Below, one piece after another: positions 56,092-64,000 of a DNA stretch of 64,000 nt. Both the position numbers and the translations under genes were made by a program. The DNA is from Caloramator sp. E03 (GTDB lineage Bacteria; Bacillota; Clostridia; Clostridiales; Caloramatoraceae): NCBI RefSeq assembly GCF_006016075.1, contig NZ_CP040093.1, positions 1,777,501 through 1,841,500 of the forward strand, read 5' to 3'. The notes under the pieces are model-generated. The model worked only from the letters and a program-made list of their open reading frames with translations, was not told the origin of the DNA and did not search any database. The first letter of the stretch is position 1. Each line of letters opens with the position of its first letter.

Positions 56092-56463
56092 ATGACAATA
56101 GATGAAATTTTAAAAGCCATAGAAGGTATGACTGTTTTAGAATTAAATGAACTTGTTAAAGCATGTGAAGAAAAGTTTGGAGTTAGCGCAGCAGCTCCTG
56201 TAGCAGTTGTTGGTGCAGCAGGTGCAGCAGCAGCTCCAGCAGCAGAAGAAAAGACAGAATTTGATGTAGTACTTGCATCAGCTGGTAGCGACAAGATAAA
56301 GGTTATTAAGGTAGTTAGAGAAATAACTGGACTTGGACTCAAGGAAGCTAAGGACTTAGTTGAAGGAGCTCCAAAGACACTTAAGGAAGCTGTAAGCAAG
56401 GAAGATGCTGAAGCTATAAAAGCTAAGCTTACTGAAGTAGGAGCAACAGTAGAAATAAAGTAA
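56092..56463 (+). CDS. rplL: 50S ribosomal protein L7/L12
   Basis: 123 residues: an N-terminal dimerisation domain ([20 protein letters not shown]), an alanine-rich hinge ([18 protein letters not shown]) and the C-terminal factor-binding domain with [18 protein letters not shown]. The ATG at 56092 has TTGGAGGTG upstream. It forms the flexible stalk that recruits translation factors. A terminator follows. Confidence 0.98.
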   Translation: MTIDEILKAIEGMTVLELNELVKACEEKFGVSAAAPVAVVGAAGAAAAPAAEEKTEFDVVLASAGSDKIKVIKVVREITGLGLKEAKDLVEGAPKTLKEAVSKEDAEAIKAKLTEVGATVEIK

Positions 56464-56470
56464 TTCAAAT

Positions 56471-56509
56471 AAAAACAAGTGTCCATTGAGGCACTTGTTT
56501 TTATTTTTT
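56471..56509 (+). terminator. Terminator after rplL
   Basis: AAAAACAAGTG and CACTTGTTTTT pair around a short loop and are followed by ATTTTTT, about ten bases after the stop. Confidence 0.88.
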
Positions 56510-56912
56510 GAACTAAGTTTTAATTTGTATGAGAAAAAATAAACAAAATTTCAATAACAAAAGAATATTGACGATAATATAAAATAATTACTTGACACAG
56601 GATTTGCATTGTGATAACATATTAAAATGCATGAATTATGGGGTTTTATAAAAATATTTTGCCAATGAAAATTGTATATATTGATATGTTTATGTAAAGA
56701 ATATAAAGATAGGTGACAGTAATTTTTAACAATAAATTATACTTTTTATTACATTGATACTAATTAACTGCTATGTAATTAGTATATAATCGGGGAAGGA
56801 ACAGCCCTTTGAGCGTGGGGACACTGGCAGTTTAATTGCCTTGACCACGAAACCACACTTTAAAGGTGGGGTAGTTCACGCCATTTAACATTGCATGAGG
56901 GGTGAGTATTTA
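56510..56912 (+). promoter_or_regulatory. rpoB upstream region: promoter and structured leader
   Basis: No gene is seen in these 400 bases. A promoter TTGACA (56592-56597), 17-base spacer, TAACAT (56615-56620) is present, and a second TATAAT lies at 56785-56790 without a good -35. From about 56797 to 56880 the RNA can fold: GGCA/TGCC hairpin inside CGTGG (56814) / CCACG, then ACCAC/GTGGG, with GCGTG/CACGC as a closing alternative. It ends about 20 bases before the ribosome binding site of rpoB. Confidence 0.6.
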
Positions 56913-59900
56913 ATGGTACATCCTGTTAAGGTCGGCAGGAGAGAACGAATGAGTTTCTCCAAAATCAAAGAAGTAATCGACATGCCAAATCTTATTGAGG
57001 TCCAACTTGATTCCTACAAATGGTTCTTAGAAGAAGGTCTTAAAGAAGTTTTTGATGACGTTAATCCAATTACAGATTATACAGGGAACCTCATTCTCGA
57101 GTTTATTGACTACAAGCTTGATTATGATAATATAAAATATTCAGTAGAAGAATGTAAAGAAAGAGATGCAACTTATGCTGCACCTCTTAAAGTTAAAGTA
57201 AGACTTGTAAATAAGGAAACAGGAGAGGTTAAGGAACAAGAAGTTTTCATGGGTGACTTCCCTCTTATGACAGAGCAGGGTACATTTATAATAAATGGAG
57301 CAGAGAGAGTAATAGTTAGCCAGCTTGTTAGATCTCCTGGAGCATATTATGCAGAGGCAATTGATAAATCAGGAAAGAAGCTTTATTCATCAACTTTAAT
57401 TCCTAATAGAGGGGCTTGGATTGAATATGAAACGGATTCAAATGATGTAATCTATGTTAGAATTGATAGAACAAGAAAATTGCCTCTTACTGTTTTTATA
57501 AGGGCATTAGGCTTTGGTGTTGATTATGAAATCCTTCAGTTTTTTGGTGAAGAGGATCATTTAAAGGCTACTTTAGAGAGAGATAATACAAAAACCGTCG
57601 AGGAAGGTCTTTTAGAAATATATAAAAGATTAAGACCGGGTGAGCCGCCAACGGTTGAAAGTGCTACAACCCTTATTGAAGGTCTGTTTTTTGATCCTAA
57701 AAGATACGATTTGTCAAGAGTTGGAAGATATAAATTCAATAAAAAATTAGCATTAGCTAATAGAATTGCAGGACAGATTGCAGCAGATACTATTGCTAAT
57801 CCCATTACAGGGGAAATATTTGTTGAAGCAGGACAAAAAATTGATAGAGATACTGCAGTAAAGATCCAAAATGCCGGTATAAACATTGTTGATGTTATTG
57901 TTGAAGGCAAAAATATAAGGGTAATAGGTAACAACTTTGTTGATATACATAAGCTTGGTTTACCTTATGATTTATCTGATCTTAATATAAAAGAAATGGT
58001 ACATTATCCCACATTGAAAGCTATTCTTGATGAATTTTCAAATGAAGATGATATTAAAGATGCAATAAGACAAAGAATAAATCAGCTTATACCAAAACAT
58101 ATTATAAAAGACGATATATATGCATCTATAAGTTATTGTATGGGCTTGTTTTATGGAATTGGCTATGTAGACGATATTGATCATCTTGGAAATAGAAGAT
58201 TAAGGTCTGTTGGTGAGCTCTTACAAAATCAATTTAGAATAGGTCTTTCAAGAATGGAGAGAGTTGTTAAAGAGAGAATGACCATACAGGATCTCGATGT
58301 TGCTACTCCACAAGCACTTATTAATATAAGACCAGTTGCGGCTGCAATTAAAGAGTTTTTTGGAAGTTCGCAGCTCTCCCAGTTTATGGACCAGACTAAT
58401 CCACTATCAGAGCTTACACATAAGAGAAGATTGTCTGCTCTTGGACCTGGAGGACTTTCAAGAGAAAGAGCAGGTTTCGAAGTTAGAGACGTTCATATAT
58501 CCCATTATGGTAGAATGTGTCCAATAGAAACTCCAGAAGGACCAAATATAGGTCTTATAAACTCCCTTGCAACTTATGCAAAGGTAAATGAATACGGATT
58601 TATTGAGGCACCTTACAGAGTAGTTGATAAGAAAAATGGAATTGTTACAGATAAAGTATTATATCTTACTGCAGATGAAGAAGATCAATATATTATTGCA
58701 CAGGCAAATGAACCTGTTGATGAAAACGGAAAGTTTATTGATAAAAGAGTTACAGCAAGAGCAAAGGAAGAAATAGTTGTTGTTTCACCAGAAGAAGTTG
58801 ACCTTATGGATGTATCATCAAAACAAATAGTTTCTGTTGCAACTGCTATGATTCCATTCCTTGAAAATGATGATGCTAACCGTGCTTTAATGGGTTCAAA
58901 CATGCAGCGTCAGGCTGTTCCTCTTATAAAACCTGAAGCTCCAATAGTTGGAACAGGTATAGAGCATAAGGCTGCAAAGGATTCAGGTATAATTCCAATT
59001 GCAAAAAATGATGGTACAGTTGTAAAAGTTGCTGGAGATATAATACAGATAAGACGAGATGAAGATGGTAGAATAGATACTTATAAACTTTTAAAGTTTA
59101 AACGTTCAAACCAAGGAACTTGTATTAATCAAAGACCTATTGTAAATGAAGGAGATAGAGTTAAAAAGGGAGACATAATAGCTGATGGTCCATCAATTGA
59201 CCAAGGAGAAATTGCACTTGGTAGAAACATATTAATAGGTTTTATGACTTGGGAAGGTTATAATTACGAGGATGCTATTTTAATATCAGAGCAGCTTGTG
59301 ATGGACGATGTGTTTACATCTATTCATATAGAAGAATATGAATGTGAAGCAAGAGACACAAAGCTTGGTCCAGAAGAGATAACGAGAGATATTCCTAATG
59401 TTGGTGAAGATGCACTTAGAGATCTTGATGAAAGAGGTATTATAAGGATAGGTGCAGAAGTTAGGGCAGGAGATATACTTGTCGGTAAGGTTACTCCTAA
59501 AGGAGAAACTGAGCTTACTGCTGAAGAAAGGCTTTTAAGAGCGATATTTGGAGAAAAAGCAAGGGAAGTTAGAGATACATCTCTTAGAGTTCCTCATGGA
59601 GAAGCAGGAATAATAGTTGATGTTAAGATATTTACAAGAGAAAATGGCGATGAATTGCCTCCAGGGGTTAATGAACTTGTAAGAGTTTATATTGCTCAAA
59701 AAAGAAAAATATCTGTAGGAGATAAGATGGCAGGTCGTCATGGAAATAAGGGTGTTATCTCAAGAGTGCTTCCAGTTGAAGATATGCCTTTCATGCCAGA
59801 TGGAAGACCTCTTCAGATAGTTTTAAATCCTCTTGGTGTTCCGTCACGTATGAATATAGGTCAGGTTTTAGAGGTACATCTTGGTCTTGCTGCAAGCAGG

Positions 59901-60641
59901 CTTGGATGGCATGTTGCAACACCTGTATTTGATGGCGCAACAGAGGATGATATACAAGAATGTTTAAAGATGGCAGGAGTAGAACCAGATGGTAAGATGC
60001 TTCTCTTTGATGGAAGAACTGGTGAAGCTTTTGATAATAGAGTTACTGTTGGATATATGTATATATTAAAACTTGCACATCTTGTTGACGATAAGATACA
60101 TGCAAGATCTACAGGTCCATACTCCCTTGTAACCCAGCAGCCTCTTGGTGGTAAAGCACAATTTGGAGGTCAAAGGTTTGGAGAAATGGAAGTTTGGGCA
60201 ATTGAAGCTTATGGTGCAGCTTATACTCTTCAAGAGATATTAACAGTTAAGTCTGATGATGTTGTAGGACGTGTTAAAACTTATGAGGCTATTGTTAAAG
60301 GTGAAAATATTCCAGAGCCTGGAGTTCCAGAATCCTTTAAGGTGCTTATTAAAGAGCTTCAGTCCCTCTGCCTTGATGTAAAAGTTTTAACTGATGATAA
60401 GAAGGAAATAATGATTAAAGAAGATATTGAGGATGATCTTGATGATATAGAGGCAACTATGGAAGGAAGGGATATGTTACCACTTCCAACTGTTCCTGAA
60501 GCAGAAGAAATTGAACAGTATGACGATATATTAGAGGATGAGGAAGAAGAAATTAATATCGAAGACCTCGCTGATATGGATGTAGAACCGGATTTTGAAG
60601 AGGGATTGGAAGAGTTTGATGATTTTGATGATAAAGAATAA
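56913..60641 (+). CDS. rpoB: DNA-directed RNA polymerase subunit beta
   Basis: About 1242 residues. It starts [20 protein letters not shown]; the rifampicin-region block [20 protein letters not shown] followed by [20 protein letters not shown] is readable (about 475-515), and the C-terminal [20 protein letters not shown] is conserved. A highly acidic tail (about the last 40 residues, rich in D and E) follows, as in many Clostridia. The frame opens at 56895, but GAGGGGTGAG lies before the ATG at 56913. It forms the RNA polymerase catalytic core with rpoC, 22 bases downstream. Confidence 0.97.
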   Translation: MVHPVKVGRRERMSFSKIKEVIDMPNLIEVQLDSYKWFLEEGLKEVFDDVNPITDYTGNLILEFIDYKLDYDNIKYSVEECKERDATYAAPLKVKVRLVNKETGEVKEQEVFMGDFPLMTEQGTFIINGAERVIVSQLVRSPGAYYAEAIDKSGKKLYSSTLIPNRGAWIEYETDSNDVIYVRIDRTRKLPLTVFIRALGFGVDYEILQFFGEEDHLKATLERDNTKTVEEGLLEIYKRLRPGEPPTVESATTLIEGLFFDPKRYDLSRVGRYKFNKKLALANRIAGQIAADTIANPITGEIFVEAGQKIDRDTAVKIQNAGINIVDVIVEGKNIRVIGNNFVDIHKLGLPYDLSDLNIKEMVHYPTLKAILDEFSNEDDIKDAIRQRINQLIPKHIIKDDIYASISYCMGLFYGIGYVDDIDHLGNRRLRSVGELLQNQFRIGLSRMERVVKERMTIQDLDVATPQALINIRPVAAAIKEFFGSSQLSQFMDQTNPLSELTHKRRLSALGPGGLSRERAGFEVRDVHISHYGRMCPIETPEGPNIGLINSLATYAKVNEYGFIEAPYRVVDKKNGIVTDKVLYLTADEEDQYIIAQANEPVDENGKFIDKRVTARAKEEIVVVSPEEVDLMDVSSKQIVSVATAMIPFLENDDANRALMGSNMQRQAVPLIKPEAPIVGTGIEHKAAKDSGIIPIAKNDGTVVKVAGDIIQIRRDEDGRIDTYKLLKFKRSNQGTCINQRPIVNEGDRVKKGDIIADGPSIDQGEIALGRNILIGFMTWEGYNYEDAILISEQLVMDDVFTSIHIEEYECEARDTKLGPEEITRDIPNVGEDALRDLDERGIIRIGAEVRAGDILVGKVTPKGETELTAEERLLRAIFGEKAREVRDTSLRVPHGEAGIIVDVKIFTRENGDELPPGVNELVRVYIAQKRKISVGDKMAGRHGNKGVISRVLPVEDMPFMPDGRPLQIVLNPLGVPSRMNIGQVLEVHLGLAASRLGWHVATPVFDGATEDDIQECLKMAGVEPDGKMLLFDGRTGEAFDNRVTVGYMYILKLAHLVDDKIHARSTGPYSLVTQQPLGGKAQFGGQRFGEMEVWAIEAYGAAYTLQEILTVKSDDVVGRVKTYEAIVKGENIPEPGVPESFKVLIKELQSLCLDVKVLTDDKKEIMIKEDIEDDLDDIEATMEGRDMLPLPTVPEAEEIEQYDDILEDEEEEINIEDLADMDVEPDFEEGLEEFDDFDDKE

Positions 60642-60648
60642 ATTATGA

Positions 60649-64000
<3,352 letters not shown>

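Overview
The window is a contiguous piece of an AT-rich, low-GC Gram-positive chromosome from the class Clostridia. The evidence is the ctsR-mcsA-mcsB-clpC-radA-disA order followed by ispD-ispF-proS-gltX-cysS-mrnC-thyX-rlmB-yacP-sigH-tRNA-tuf-rpmG-secE-nusG-rplKA-rplJL-rpoBC, a T-box leader, AGGAGG-type ribosome binding sites throughout, and the sporulation sigma factor SigH. The mix of fermentative Fe-alcohol dehydrogenases, a B12-dependent ribonucleotide reductase and ThyX fits an anaerobic, possibly moderately thermophilic member of Clostridiaceae (Caloramator-like is a guess, not shown by the sequence).

Layout. 1-2107: 3' part of a 23S rRNA, 5S rRNA and tRNA-Asn. 2158-10866: metabolic genes (two Fe-dependent alcohol dehydrogenases, a putrescine-type aminotransferase, 3-methyladenine DNA glycosylase) and an adenosylcobalamin-dependent ribonucleotide reductase interrupted by a 377-residue intein. 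11079-15275: phosphate-uptake operon pstSCAB-phoU behind a PhoP-type box. 15304-16777: an ISL3-family insertion sequence with its inverted repeats. 16800-23186 (minus strand): a beta-diglucoside (cellobiose-type) PTS with 6-phospho-beta-glucosidase, driven by a sigma-54 promoter and a LevR-type activator gene, with repeated GTGTATA motifs in both control regions. 23377-25449: a large cysteine-rich repeat protein of unknown function. 25630-31955: an EF-G-like GTPase, two small unknown proteins and the four acetyl-CoA carboxylase genes accBCDA. 32198-39198: the CtsR heat-shock/protein quality control operon with radA and disA. 39221-51547: a small minus-strand protein, a CarD-like regulator, a PIN-TRAM protein, isoprenoid genes, three aminoacyl-tRNA synthetases, RNA-processing enzymes, ThyX and SigH. 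51566-64000: tRNA-Thr, EF-Tu and the ribosomal protein/RNA polymerase cluster; the window ends inside rpoC.

Regulation is unusually readable here. Candidate sites for Rex (alcohol dehydrogenase), a NrdR pair (ribonucleotide reductase), PhoP (pst), CtsR (clp), sigma-54 with upstream repeats (PTS), a cysteine T-box (cysS) and the L10 leader (rplJL) can all be placed by eye. The main anomaly is a one-base deletion in rpoC near 61633 that breaks the reading frame of an essential gene and is most likely a sequencing error. No CRISPR array, prophage, or obvious defence system is present.
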